DNA of 64,000 bases from Trichormus sp. M33_DOE_039 (GTDB taxonomy: Bacteria > Cyanobacteriota > Cyanobacteriia > Cyanobacteriales > Nostocaceae), in NCBI GenBank assembly GCA_015296085.1, contig DVDT01000021.1, positions 62,001 through 126,000 on the forward strand, in the 5' to 3' direction. The first letter of the stretch is position 1; every line of letters starts with the position of its first letter. Positions 44,054 through 53,030 of this stretch are shown piece by piece. Below the pieces are notes generated by a model. It ran no database searches. It was not told where the DNA came from and saw only the letters and a list, made by a program, of their open reading frames with translations. A program made the position numbers and the translations under genes.

Positions 44054-46546
44054 GTGACCCAGGAATTTCACATTTCCGTGACTCCAGTAGGGCAGAATGA
44101 CTACTTGGTACGGACGGAACAAGTCGCGACAGGGGTTCCATTGGCAGAAGAGTTAGTGACCTGGCCTGTGGCTGATTGGTTAGCTATGGCTGGTCATTTG
44201 ATGAACGACCCCTTAAAGACAGTATTACAGGGAGAAATGATCGCTCCTAGTGCGATCGCCAAAAACTCTGTAAACTTAGTGGCATTGGGACAACAACTTT
44301 ATAATGCACTGTTTCAAGGTACGCTCAGAGATAGTTGGATTACTGCCCAAGGGATCGCCCAGAATCAACAACAAGTGCTAAGGCTACGTTTAGGGCTTAA
44401 GGATAATAGGTTAGCACGTCTACCGTGGGAAGTTATGCACGCAGGCGATCGCCCCCTAGCAACTGGCCCCTACATTGCCTTCTCTCGCTTCCAAAGTGGC
44501 ATTTCTCCAGCCTCTCGCGTACCTTCCAGCAATCGATCTCAACTCCCAGAAGATGGTGTAATTCGGGTGTTGATGGTGTTAGCTTCCCCTTCAGATCAAG
44601 CTAGTTTAGATTTACTCAAACAAGAAGCCATCAAACTGCAAGCAGAACTGCACCGTCAACTACCTAGATCCTTAAATAGTGGTCATTATCTGCCAGAAAT
44701 TGAACTCACCTTGTTAGATCAGCCAGGGAGAGAAGAATTAACCCAGGCTTTAGAACAAGGCAGATTTCATGTCCTCCACTATTCAGGGCATAGTAATTTA
44801 GGGCCGAATGGCGGTGAAATTTATTTAGTCAGCAATAGAACAGGCTTGACAGAAACCCTCACAGGCGACGATTTAGCGGGGTTGCTAGTCAACAACAACA
44901 TCAAAATGGCGGTATTTAACTCCTGTTGGGGAACATACTCCGCTACCACCGATATTCCTAAGGACTCTTGGGAACGTAACTTGACAGAAAGCTTAGTCAA
45001 GCGGGGTATTCAAAGCGTTTTGGCAATGTCAGAAAGAATTCCTGATGAAGTAGCACTCACACTTACCCAATTGTTTTATCGCAACCTTAGCCAAGGCTAT
45101 CCTGTAGATTTATGCGTGAGTCGAGTGCGTCAGGGATTAATTTCTGCCTATGGTTCGCACCAGATGTATTGGGCATTACCAATTTTATACCTCCAGCCGG
45201 AATTTAACGGTTTTCTCTACCCCAAAACTGCTGCCTATAATCATGCAGATGCCTTGGCGGAGTATAGCCCACCTCTCACTGCTAGTTCCAGTCCCACAGC
45301 TAGCTATTCTGCTGTCGTCGATCCGGATATGTCTGTACCAATTGAGGGAACGATTCCCTCAGAATTAGCCCGTGAAAATTCTGGCTTAGACTGGTTGGGA
45401 GAAGATACTTGGGGTGATTTAGTTGATGAAATTGCTTATGATGATCCCACCTATGCAGAAGATTGTGCTTTTGTGTCTGATATCTTTCGCCAACTAGATC
45501 AGCCAATTACTGAGAATGAAATACCTGAAACACCTCAGGAAATCAGACATCAAAGGCCAGATCAAACTGCGCTAGAAAGGCAGATGACTGCTTTACCTAG
45601 AGAAACAGAGTCACCAAGCATTGTACCCGTGACTAACAATGGCAGTTTTCCAAACTCACTGACAAATTTGCAGAATTTACATCCTTCATCATCAAGAACA
45701 CGCCAACGTCGTCAAAAGACATCAATTTTGGCTGTGGTGGGGGCGGGTGCGATCGCTACCCTGTTAGCTTTGACTTGGTGGTGGCAAAATCGCCAATCAT
45801 CCTTATCTGATATTCCTCCTATCCCTACCCAGTCTGCGCCCAGCCAGACCCCAGCAGATATCCGACAAATGCCTACGGAAATGGTGACAACCATTGCTAC
45901 AGAGAAATTAAATCAAGGTGACTTAGAAGCAGGGTTAGCAGCAGTAGAAGAATTACTCAATCGTAATGTGCTACCTGCTGCGGAAACAGCTTTGAATTTG
46001 ATTCCCTCCCAGCAGATCCAAAAGCCATCTGTTAACTTTCTCAAAGGGCGATTAGCTTGGCAATCTCTCAGAACAGGAGATACAAAATATAGCGTTGATG
46101 ATGCTCGTCGTTACTGGGAAAATGCTGTTCGGGGTAATCCAAATTCGTCTGAATATAAGAATGCTCTAGGTTTTGCCTATTATATGGAAGGAAACTTGAA
46201 TGAAGCCAATGCTTCTTGGTTACAAGCTTTGAATTCAGCACTGGAAAGGCAAAATTCCGATTCTCAGACACAACTACCTCCTGAGGCCTTAACTTCCTAT
46301 GCTGGTTTAGCTATGGGAATGTATAAATCTGCACAAAATTTATCAGGAAATAAACGGACTCAATATCTCAAAGAAGCCATCAAATCACGGCAAACCGTCC
46401 TCAAACAAGACCCGTTAAATTTCCAAGTCGATAAATTAAGCAACCATTGGCTGTGGACAGAGGAGATGATACGAGATTGGCGATCGCTCCTTCAAGAAAA
46501 AAGTACCGAGGCGATGACCTCTGGTCTGTTGGAGACCATCGCATAA
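44054..46546 (+). CDS. hetF: HetF, CHAT-domain protease-like regulator of heterocyst differentiation
   Basis: This matches HetF, the protein that gave the CHAT domain (Caspase HetF Associated with TPRs) its name. HetF is needed for heterocyst formation and affects HetR turnover. The CHAT domain occupies about residues 80-400, with the catalytic dyad His246 (HYSGHSN) and Cys291 (NSCWGT). An acidic, Ser/Thr-rich linker, one transmembrane helix near 555-577 (ILAVVGAGAIATLLALTWWW) and a TPR-like C-terminus follow. GTG 44054 (VTQEFHISVTP) is preferred over TTG 44030; a GAGGAGG sits 15 bases ahead and GAGAGAA closer. The length is 830 residues. The leader overlaps the antisense NsiR1-like array. 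Confidence 0.93.
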   Translation: MTQEFHISVTPVGQNDYLVRTEQVATGVPLAEELVTWPVADWLAMAGHLMNDPLKTVLQGEMIAPSAIAKNSVNLVALGQQLYNALFQGTLRDSWITAQGIAQNQQQVLRLRLGLKDNRLARLPWEVMHAGDRPLATGPYIAFSRFQSGISPASRVPSSNRSQLPEDGVIRVLMVLASPSDQASLDLLKQEAIKLQAELHRQLPRSLNSGHYLPEIELTLLDQPGREELTQALEQGRFHVLHYSGHSNLGPNGGEIYLVSNRTGLTETLTGDDLAGLLVNNNIKMAVFNSCWGTYSATTDIPKDSWERNLTESLVKRGIQSVLAMSERIPDEVALTLTQLFYRNLSQGYPVDLCVSRVRQGLISAYGSHQMYWALPILYLQPEFNGFLYPKTAAYNHADALAEYSPPLTASSSPTASYSAVVDPDMSVPIEGTIPSELARENSGLDWLGEDTWGDLVDEIAYDDPTYAEDCAFVSDIFRQLDQPITENEIPETPQEIRHQRPDQTALERQMTALPRETESPSIVPVTNNGSFPNSLTNLQNLHPSSSRTRQRRQKTSILAVVGAGAIATLLALTWWWQNRQSSLSDIPPIPTQSAPSQTPADIRQMPTEMVTTIATEKLNQGDLEAGLAAVEELLNRNVLPAAETALNLIPSQQIQKPSVNFLKGRLAWQSLRTGDTKYSVDDARRYWENAVRGNPNSSEYKNALGFAYYMEGNLNEANASWLQALNSALERQNSDSQTQLPPEALTSYAGLAMGMYKSAQNLSGNKRTQYLKEAIKSRQTVLKQDPLNFQVDKLSNHWLWTEEMIRDWRSLLQEKSTEAMTSGLLETIA

Positions 46547-46594
46547 TCATAGATAGATGCGCGTGCGATCGCCTACACCTAAACAGCAACAAGC

Positions 46595-47179
46595 ATGGAA
46601 CTAGAAGTTTTACTGCGAAACCGACGTAAGATTCGCGCCATAGGTTTTGACGATGCTCCCTTTATTCGCCAAGCAGGAAAACCTGTCGGTGTAGCAGGGG
46701 TGATTTGCGCTGATACTCGTTTTGAGGGTATGGTTTGGGGAGAAATAGAACCTGATGGTTGGGATGCTACAGAAAAAGTTTCTCAGCTACTACTTGGGGG
46801 CAAATTTTTATCACAGCTACACGTAGTGTTACTAGATGGCATTTCTCTAGGTGGTTTAAACATTATAGATTTGCCCTTGTTAGCAGAAAAGTTACAGCTT
46901 CCGTGCATTGCAGTCATGCGAAAGCAACCTAATCTGAATGCTATGATGTATGTTATAAAACAACTCCCATATCCAGAAAAACGCCTAGAGATTTTGCGTC
47001 GTGCTGGTTGTGTGCATGAATATTCACCTTTTTATTTTCAAGTTTGCGGTGTTGAGCCTGAAATCGCCGCCCAAGTGTTGCAACAACTTACAGACTGCGG
47101 CCATGTTCCAGAAGCATTACGCCTAGCTCACTTGATAACCTCAGCAGTAGTAAAAGGGGAGAGTGGAAGACAAGCTTGA
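46595..47179 (+). CDS. DUF99 family protein
   Basis: A 194-residue DUF99 protein with the family's opening KIRAIGFDDAPF and central HVVLLDGISLGGLNIIDL. Family members are mostly archaeal and cyanobacterial. Some are annotated as endonuclease-like (fold related to endonuclease V), but the role here is not established. It starts 48 bases after hetF on the same strand and may be read from the same transcript. Confidence 0.88.
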   Translation: MELEVLLRNRRKIRAIGFDDAPFIRQAGKPVGVAGVICADTRFEGMVWGEIEPDGWDATEKVSQLLLGGKFLSQLHVVLLDGISLGGLNIIDLPLLAEKLQLPCIAVMRKQPNLNAMMYVIKQLPYPEKRLEILRRAGCVHEYSPFYFQVCGVEPEIAAQVLQQLTDCGHVPEALRLAHLITSAVVKGESGRQA

Positions 47180-47224
47180 TGAGACACTTGTTGATCGCAC
47201 AGCAACTCACATATCTCTTTGTAT

Positions 47225-48301
47225 TCAGGTCACTTCTGTCTTCTTCAACTCCCCTAAACTTTGTATTTGCAGCTGATCGTATCCTGCGGCTTGCAGTGGC
47301 TTGATGACATCTTGTTGCAAGTCTGGCACATAACAGGCTATGAGATGGGCTTGATGCTCTGGAAACATCCGAACTTCTCCTATAGCTGCCGGCAAGATGC
47401 AAGATTCACCTTGCTCCAATCGCTCGATACCAGAGCTAAATTCTAGCTGTACAACATTGCCGACATTGGAGAGAATTAGGCAACGGTGGGGGTGAGATGG
47501 TTCTGAATGTGGTTCATTTAAAATCCAGTGTTCCAGAGCAAAGTAACGACTAGCACAGCCAAAAATTCGAGAATTAGCTGCCGATTGTAACTTTAACCCA
47601 CTGTTTGGACGAGGTTGATAATGGTTTTTTAGCTCATCAAGGGCTGCATTAATATTTGCATACCAATCTTGTTGGCTGTACTTGTTTCCATACAAATCCG
47701 TCGGCATCACGGATTGAGCTAAATTTGAGGTTTGTTGAATTTCAAAAACCAGTGTATCTGGGCCGAAGGTGTGAAGGATACCTGCCGGGACGTAAACAGT
47801 ATCGCCGGCTTGAATTGAGTGACGCACTAGAACAGAATCGTAATCACAGGCTGCAAAAGCTTCAAATAATTGCTCCCGTGTAAAGTCTGCCTTGAGTCCA
47901 GCCAAGACCGTTGCCCCTGGTGCTGCCCAAAGAATGTGCCAAGCCTCGGTTTTACCGTTTGGTTCGTTGTGTAGATGCCGAGCCGTTTCATCATCGGCGT
48001 GGAGATGTACGGGCAGCATATGAGAAGCATCAATAAATTTGGACAGTAACGGAAAATGTGGCCCTTGCCAGCCCTGACCAACCAGCTCATGAGGATAAGC
48101 TAATGTGATTTCATGTAAGGTACGGCCAGCCAAAGAACCATTAACCACAGTCCCAGTTTTGTCTTTGTAGTCGCTGACTTCCCAGGTTTCGGCTAATATC
48201 CCGGCAGGTAAACCACGTTTTCCCAGACGTTCTGCAATCAGCCGTTCGCCAAAAGTGTATTTTTGGATATTAGTAGTTAACTTCAATGGATACCAATCCA
48301 T
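47225..48301 (-). CDS. manA: Class I mannose-6-phosphate isomerase
   Basis: This cupin-fold isomerase interconverts mannose-6-phosphate and fructose-6-phosphate, feeding GDP-mannose and polysaccharide synthesis. Metal-site elements are visible in LPVHLHADDETARHLH, KTEAWHIL and GILHTFG. It resembles the shorter Bacillus ManA type. From ATG 48301 (MDWYPLKL) it has 358 residues; the ORF track uses an unlikely TTG at 48316. It is monocistronic and convergent with the DUF99 gene. Confidence 0.88.
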   Translation of the reverse strand: MDWYPLKLTTNIQKYTFGERLIAERLGKRGLPAGILAETWEVSDYKDKTGTVVNGSLAGRTLHEITLAYPHELVGQGWQGPHFPLLSKFIDASHMLPVHLHADDETARHLHNEPNGKTEAWHILWAAPGATVLAGLKADFTREQLFEAFAACDYDSVLVRHSIQAGDTVYVPAGILHTFGPDTLVFEIQQTSNLAQSVMPTDLYGNKYSQQDWYANINAALDELKNHYQPRPNSGLKLQSAANSRIFGCASRYFALEHWILNEPHSEPSHPHRCLILSNVGNVVQLEFSSGIERLEQGESCILPAAIGEVRMFPEHQAHLIACYVPDLQQDVIKPLQAAGYDQLQIQSLGELKKTEVT

Positions 48302-48393
48302 GAAAATTTGACCCAATCATACATCCAGTTTCTACGTAGTCATGGGGCAATGCTTCTATCTACAGGATAATAAAGTTCTGCCGCAAGATTGAG

Positions 48394-49146
48394 TTAAATT
48401 CTTTCACAAACTAAGACAGTTCCCTTTTCCCCGCGAGTAATGCGTAGTTCTTCGTCAAGATAGAGAATAGACAGACGACCTTTGGGCGATCGCTCCATTG
48501 TAAAAGCTACTTCTCCAGTTGTAGGATTGATACCTTGTGGGGGAACTAACCCAAACATCAACCACAAGACGACAGACATCAAATTCTCTTTGAAAGTTCG
48601 TTTTGTCGGTTTACTTTGCTGACCAAAAACAGCTTGCCAATCATTGATTTTATTTGGGTCTTGCGGTGCTAAAATTCCCCCAGTGAATCTGACTTGCAGC
48701 ACTGTATCACTAATAGGTTGGCAGACTCCTAAGTTGCGAACTATTCCAGAAAGTTGAGGAAAAGACTCATCAATAATTGTAAATTCCACCACAATATCAT
48801 GGGTGCGTTGTTCACCATTATTGAGTGGAAATACAGGTTGCAGTACTCGGTCAATAACTAATTTCAATCCAGTTGGCTGAAACATATTAAAAGCCAAGCG
48901 ACCAAGTGTATAAGCAAACTTACCATTAGGAAGCAATTCCCCTCCGGGAAAATTCGGCGCACTAATCAATAACCATGTGCCATCCATGAGTGTGTTTTTA
49001 TGGGTTGGTGCTGGCTCCGAGTTCACAGCTTGGAGATTTTCAATAGCAGCAATTACGGCTTTATCTTTGGTATTGCCATTGTTAGCAGCTAGTGCCTGAC
49101 GCAAAGCTGTTTTAGCCTCTGTACATTTCCCTGTATTGACTGCCAT
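48394..49146 (-). CDS. PAP/fibrillin family protein
   Basis: A 250-residue plastid-lipid-associated protein/fibrillin-family member. It shows the lipocalin-like start MDGTWLLISAPNFPGG and the diagnostic C-terminal YLDEELRITRGEKGTVLVCER. Fibrillins associate with plastoglobules or thylakoids and bind hydrophobic compounds. No signal peptide is seen; the N-terminal 45 residues look helical. Confidence 0.86.
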   Translation of the reverse strand: MAVNTGKCTEAKTALRQALAANNGNTKDKAVIAAIENLQAVNSEPAPTHKNTLMDGTWLLISAPNFPGGELLPNGKFAYTLGRLAFNMFQPTGLKLVIDRVLQPVFPLNNGEQRTHDIVVEFTIIDESFPQLSGIVRNLGVCQPISDTVLQVRFTGGILAPQDPNKINDWQAVFGQQSKPTKRTFKENLMSVVLWLMFGLVPPQGINPTTGEVAFTMERSPKGRLSILYLDEELRITRGEKGTVLVCERI

Positions 49147-49287
49147 AGTGTGGAAATTTTTGAGTTCAACTGAATGCTAATTTAGACCATCAACTAATTT
49201 TCTGGTAGTTGATTAGTCATTGAAAATTGCTCAAGTTTGAGCCTGGTGAATATAGTTGCTTGTTGTGCTTTGGATAAGACAAAAATT

Positions 49288-50724
49288 TTACCGATTTTTT
49301 TCTGGCAAATTTCTAGCTGGGATTTCCTCTCCTTGATAAAACTGTCGCTCCAACTTACCCAAACCGAACCAAATCAAAATCCCAGATATTATCACCAGGG
49401 TAGAAGCAACCACGATAATGATAGAAATGTGACTCTGAGTCAACATTAATAAGGGAAGCAACCCCCAAACTAAAGCTGTCACTAATGCTACTCCTAATCT
49501 CAAGCTTTGCAACTGAGTTAATGCAGATCTACAACTAGCGCATTTTTTTGTATGAGAATGATATCTATCGAGTAATACCTCTTTTGAGAGTGGCGGTGGT
49601 AGAGACTCTGCTTTGAATGGTTCAGCTTTGTATTGCTTTACCCAAGAACGAAACTCAGATACAAAAAGGTCGGCTTTGGTTGGTAAATAAAACGCTTGAG
49701 TAAAATTGGCACTACCACCAAGTTTTTCGAGATAGCGTTCTTGGTAATGTAAAAAAATCTGATCGTCTTCGAGGACGCGATTTTGACCAAGATGAGAATA
49801 CCAGCGTGGAGTCAGTTTCAGAAAAAGTCCTGGTAATTTAGATGAGAACTTGAAAGGAAAACGGGCAAATAAGCGGCACTCTCCCTTGCGAATAGGAGTT
49901 GCGTAGACAACTGTTAAGGTTCTGCCATACTGCTTGGATGTGAGGTCATGCCACATCAATGCGGGAGCAATGAACGTAGTATCCTGCCGTCCTAAAGTCC
50001 CTTTGCGCGGGCCTTCTGCCCAAGTCCCTTTAAATCCCCACTTGCCAGATTCTATAATTTCTAGATCGATAGGAGAAACATTAGCTCGATTACCGACAGT
50101 ACGGTGATGGGTGTAAGGAATATGGCTGGTGTCAAGAACATTTTCCATTAATGTCAGTGCATCATAGGGTAAATCTCTAAAGGTGTTCAGGCAAATCCAA
50201 CCATCAGGGTCTTGTTCTAGTGGTTCAACGATAGGAACTTTAGTTTTAGCTGCATTCTCGGCCCGACCAGGATAGACGAACAACATTCCTTGCCGAACTG
50301 TGGTGGCTAGTGTCGCTACACAAGCCCGTTGAGAACTTGCTGCTTTTGTTTGTTGTGTTTGCTGTGGTATGTTCTCACATTTACCTGTTCCCGAAAAAGC
50401 CCAGCCATGATAAGGACATTCTAGCCATCCCTCATGATTAATTCTGCCTTCCGACAGTGGTGCTAAACGGTGTGGGCATTGGTCTATAAATGCTCGCCAT
50501 GTTTGCTCATGTTTGTCCCACCACAGAACAATATCTTGCTCTAGCAAGGTGAAGCGAGTTGGTTGAGATTTGTTTAAGTCTTCAATGTAGGAAACAGGAT
50601 ACCAAACTTCTTGCCAATCAAATTTATCTGGATCTATTCCCCCAGCCGGTAACTGTTGTAATGCGCTAGTTTGGAATTTTACTTCTTGTTGAGAATTCTC
50701 TTGAGGTAAAACACTGTTGGACAT
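49288..50724 (-). CDS. Rieske oxygenase of the pheophorbide a oxygenase (PAO/Tic55-like) family
   Basis: This 478-residue protein has a Rieske [2Fe-2S] domain (Cys83-x-His85 and Cys103-x2-His106 in CPYHGWAF). It has a mononuclear iron site in NVLDTSHIPYTHH (Asp198, His201, His206 region). The C-terminus has a CxxC (KKCASC) and two transmembrane helices. That arrangement is the PAO/ACD1/Tic55 type, in which the C-terminal cysteines can be thioredoxin targets. The substrate is probably a hydrophobic pigment or lipid, but it cannot be deduced. The protein is membrane-bound, likely in the thylakoid or plasma membrane. Confidence 0.9.
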   Translation of the reverse strand: MSNSVLPQENSQQEVKFQTSALQQLPAGGIDPDKFDWQEVWYPVSYIEDLNKSQPTRFTLLEQDIVLWWDKHEQTWRAFIDQCPHRLAPLSEGRINHEGWLECPYHGWAFSGTGKCENIPQQTQQTKAASSQRACVATLATTVRQGMLFVYPGRAENAAKTKVPIVEPLEQDPDGWICLNTFRDLPYDALTLMENVLDTSHIPYTHHRTVGNRANVSPIDLEIIESGKWGFKGTWAEGPRKGTLGRQDTTFIAPALMWHDLTSKQYGRTLTVVYATPIRKGECRLFARFPFKFSSKLPGLFLKLTPRWYSHLGQNRVLEDDQIFLHYQERYLEKLGGSANFTQAFYLPTKADLFVSEFRSWVKQYKAEPFKAESLPPPLSKEVLLDRYHSHTKKCASCRSALTQLQSLRLGVALVTALVWGLLPLLMLTQSHISIIIVVASTLVIISGILIWFGLGKLERQFYQGEEIPARNLPEKNR

Positions 50725-51074
50725 GGTGACAATTGCAAAATTATGCTACTTTTTATCCACCAAAAATATAGCTATTTTTTAATCCTATTGGTAGGAATAA
50801 ATTTGAGCAATCATTCTTGAGTCTCAAGTGACTCAGTGTCTATTTTGCTAATTTACATTCAGCATAAATAATCTCATTCTGTAGTTAGAGGTCGGTTAAA
50901 AGGATACATAGTTAATTGTTAACTAACGCCGTGTGCAAATTTTTTGGTAACCTAACCCCCAACCCCTTCCCTACAAGGAAAGGGGAGCAAGAATCAAAGC
51001 ATCTTCCCTACAAGGAGATGGGTTTCGATAATCAGTTGCACATCGCATTAACTAGCAATAACAAAGAATCAAAT
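50725..51074. repeat. Intergenic region with dispersed C-rich repeat
   Basis: No intact gene is seen. Bases near 50950-51020 contain CTAACCCCCAACCCCTTCCC and two CCCTACAAGGA copies, a motif common in Nostoc intergenic DNA. The repeat lies just ahead of the SDR remnant. Confidence 0.55.
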
Positions 51075-51227
51075 AAAGCGTATAAGAACCTGCAACAGAT
51101 GCTGTTCAAGCGTCCCGCGCAACCAGCAGAACTAGCACCTGTATACGTGCTGCTAGCTTCGGATGAAGCAAGTTATATATCGGGCGCGGTCATTACTGTG
51201 ATTGGCGACCAGCCAGTTCTTCCATAA
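51075..51227 (+). pseudogene. C-terminal remnant of a short-chain dehydrogenase/reductase
   Basis: The end of the plus-strand ORF 50916-51227 reads FKRPAQPAELAPVYVLLASDEASYISG and then AVITVIGD. This is the typical C-terminal end of an SDR oxidoreductase. The Rossmann fold and the Tyr-x3-Lys catalytic part are absent, and upstream sequence consists of repeats. It is a truncated, non-functional leftover. Confidence 0.8.
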
Positions 51228-51436
51228 CGTTGCAATCCCTCGTTACTGATGCAGCGATCGCACCAAGATTTTGCTAGAGGCGATCGCTCTATCTAAAAAC
51301 AGAGCCAAATCGCATTTATGCCATAACAGATATCTTGGCAGATTACGTATAAGTATGCCTCCCTATATAGTCTCATAGAAATATGTAGTACAAGTCTAAT
51401 CTCAGCAATTAGATGCTTGGAAAAATATTTACCTGA

Positions 51437-51745
51437 ATGTTTCAATTTATTCAAGAATTGCAGCTAAAAATGATGGAAAATACATTAATTGATAAAACCT
51501 TCCGTGACAGTGATGGTAATGTTGTCATCGCTCAAATGCCGAACCCACCGCTAATAGTATGGGTAGTAGCTACTTTGCTATCTCTAGTTTTTACAACTGG
51601 CAAAATCAATACAGTGTTAGATGTAGTGTCAACTGGGTCGTTATTTACTTGGGCGTGGTTGGAACTATTTCAAGGTGTTAATTATTTTCGCAGATCGCTA
51701 GGTCTTGTTGTCTTGATTGGTCTTATTGCTTCAAAAGTGATCTAA
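51437..51745 (+). CDS. Small conserved-looking membrane protein
   Basis: A 102-residue protein of unknown function. It has an amphipathic start, the segment IAQMPNPPLIVWVVATLLSLVF (helix 1), VSTGSLFTWAWLELFQGVN (helix 2) and RRSLGLVVLIGLIASKVI (helix 3). A shorter start at the internal MMENTLIDKTF is also possible. The polar/hydrophobic patterning and the tidy termination suggest a real gene. Its family was not recognised. It overlaps the minus-strand WD40 debris only slightly. Confidence 0.7.
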   Translation: MFQFIQELQLKMMENTLIDKTFRDSDGNVVIAQMPNPPLIVWVVATLLSLVFTTGKINTVLDVVSTGSLFTWAWLELFQGVNYFRRSLGLVVLIGLIASKVI

Positions 51746-51856
51746 TTGACATTGCCGAGGACTATGAGGTTTGCAAATCGCTAGAAGTGCTGGCTGATTG
51801 GCAACCTTCCTCATGAATTTAGCTCGGCAAGTATCAAAGTCAGTGAGACGCAACGT

Positions 51857-51943
51857 CAAAGACCAAACCCGATTCTTATGTTTTTCTGAGGTATCCAGAC
51901 ATTTTCCGGTGTTAATATCCCAAATCTTCACCCTTTGGTCAAT
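51857..51943 (-). pseudogene. WD40-repeat remnant
   Basis: On the minus strand the sequence reads RVKIWDINTGKCL and then HKNRVWSL, which is one blade of a WD40 protein of the type common in Nostoc. Only one repeat is left, and it overlaps the 3' end of the 252-residue gene in another frame. It is therefore a fossil of a neighbouring WD40 gene, probably joined here by a deletion. Confidence 0.72.
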
Positions 51944-52686
51944 CGCTGGCTCTTTCTATTTAAGCGATCGCCTAACTGTTTCTGTTTTTGGGTTAATATC
52001 TCAATTTGCTGGCTACGAACGGCACTCAGTTCTTGACTTAATAGCTTACTAGTTGGTAATTTATTGCTGTCTAATTGAACATCAATTGCGTGTATTTCTC
52101 CAATTTTGAAGGTGATACCTTTAGGAGATTGATAAATACTTTTGTTATTCTGATCCAACACTTCAATAGTGATCTCTGGCTTTTTTTCTCCGAATTCTTT
52201 TAATAAATCTTCGCTATATTCCAAACGATAGTAACCCTCTTTATCTGTGACTGTTCTACCAAGACGATCATCTAATTTGCGATCGCCACTAGAAGCTTTG
52301 ATGGTAACGTTAGGTAGGCTGATTCCAGTTTTCTCATCTACGATACGACCTGCTAAAACAAAGCGATCGCTCGGTTTAGTAAATATTGCTTGGCGACGTA
52401 AATCAGCGATTTGTTCAAGGAACTGTTGTCGTTGGAGTAAACCAGTTCTGATCGCTTCAGTACGCACTCGAACTTCCGTACGCTGTTGTTCGCGGTCTTG
52501 GTGATAATCTGTATTAATTTGATTGGTCAAGTCCTGCACAAACTTTACAGCACCTTGCGGTATTTCTAAGTTTGATAAATCTTGCCTAGTCTGTGTGTTC
52601 TCTGCTTGAGTTACTAATGCTTGAAAATCTTCAACTAACTTGTTAGCAAAATCCGCTAAGTTAATTTTGAGGCGGTCATTATTCAT
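51928..52686 (-). CDS. Coiled-coil protein with carboxypeptidase-regulatory-like domain, CIS-associated
   Basis: A 252-residue protein. Its helical N-terminal half (residues 1-105) is rich in Gln and Glu, a transthyretin-like/carboxypeptidase regulatory-like domain follows (FVLAGRIVDEKTGISLPNVTI, GYYRLEY), and the C-terminal part is a coiled coil. It lacks a signal peptide. It is last in the leftward contractile-injection-system gene row, 15 bases after the 73-residue gene, so it is probably a structural accessory or effector. The exact role is unknown. Its 3' end overlaps a WD40 remnant, so the original C-terminus may have been changed. Confidence 0.75.
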   Translation of the reverse strand: MNNDRLKINLADFANKLVEDFQALVTQAENTQTRQDLSNLEIPQGAVKFVQDLTNQINTDYHQDREQQRTEVRVRTEAIRTGLLQRQQFLEQIADLRRQAIFTKPSDRFVLAGRIVDEKTGISLPNVTIKASSGDRKLDDRLGRTVTDKEGYYRLEYSEDLLKEFGEKKPEITIEVLDQNNKSIYQSPKGITFKIGEIHAIDVQLDSNKLPTSKLLSQELSAVRSQQIEILTQKQKQLGDRLNRKSQRLTKG

Positions 52687-52701
52687 TGCTACCCTCCGAA
52701 T

Positions 52702-52923
52702 TTATGCAGCAGAAATATTGATTTGAGGAAAGTTCAGCCCTTGTTGAATATTAGAATTTTGTCCTTTGAGTTGAATAGGAAAATTTGCTTGACTGACGTT
52801 ACCTGTGATTGAGCCACGTTGTAATTGAGTGACCAGTAAACAAGGAGTAACTGCTGTATTAGCCGCAAAAAAATCAATGTAATTAAAAGGTAAGTTGACG
52901 TAAAGAAGATTATTGGTTTCCAT
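52702..52923 (-). CDS. Small hypothetical protein in the CIS operon
   Basis: A 73-residue protein without recognised domains (NLLYVNLPFNYIDFF start, SITGNVSQANFPIQL in the middle). Its position between the beta-helix protein gene and the coiled-coil gene, on the same strand and with only 15 bases to the next gene, supports a real gene in the injection-system operon. A small adaptor is possible but not demonstrated. Confidence 0.6.
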   Translation of the reverse strand: METNNLLYVNLPFNYIDFFAANTAVTPCLLVTQLQRGSITGNVSQANFPIQLKGQNSNIQQGLNFPQINISAA

Positions 52924-53030
52924 AGATTTGTAAGGGTGTAGGGTTATAGACGTATAAGGGAAAAAGCATCATTCATGTTCATCTGTGAAACTTGCTTCAA
53001 ATGAAACTGCTGCCTTCTGTTTTTTGCCAA

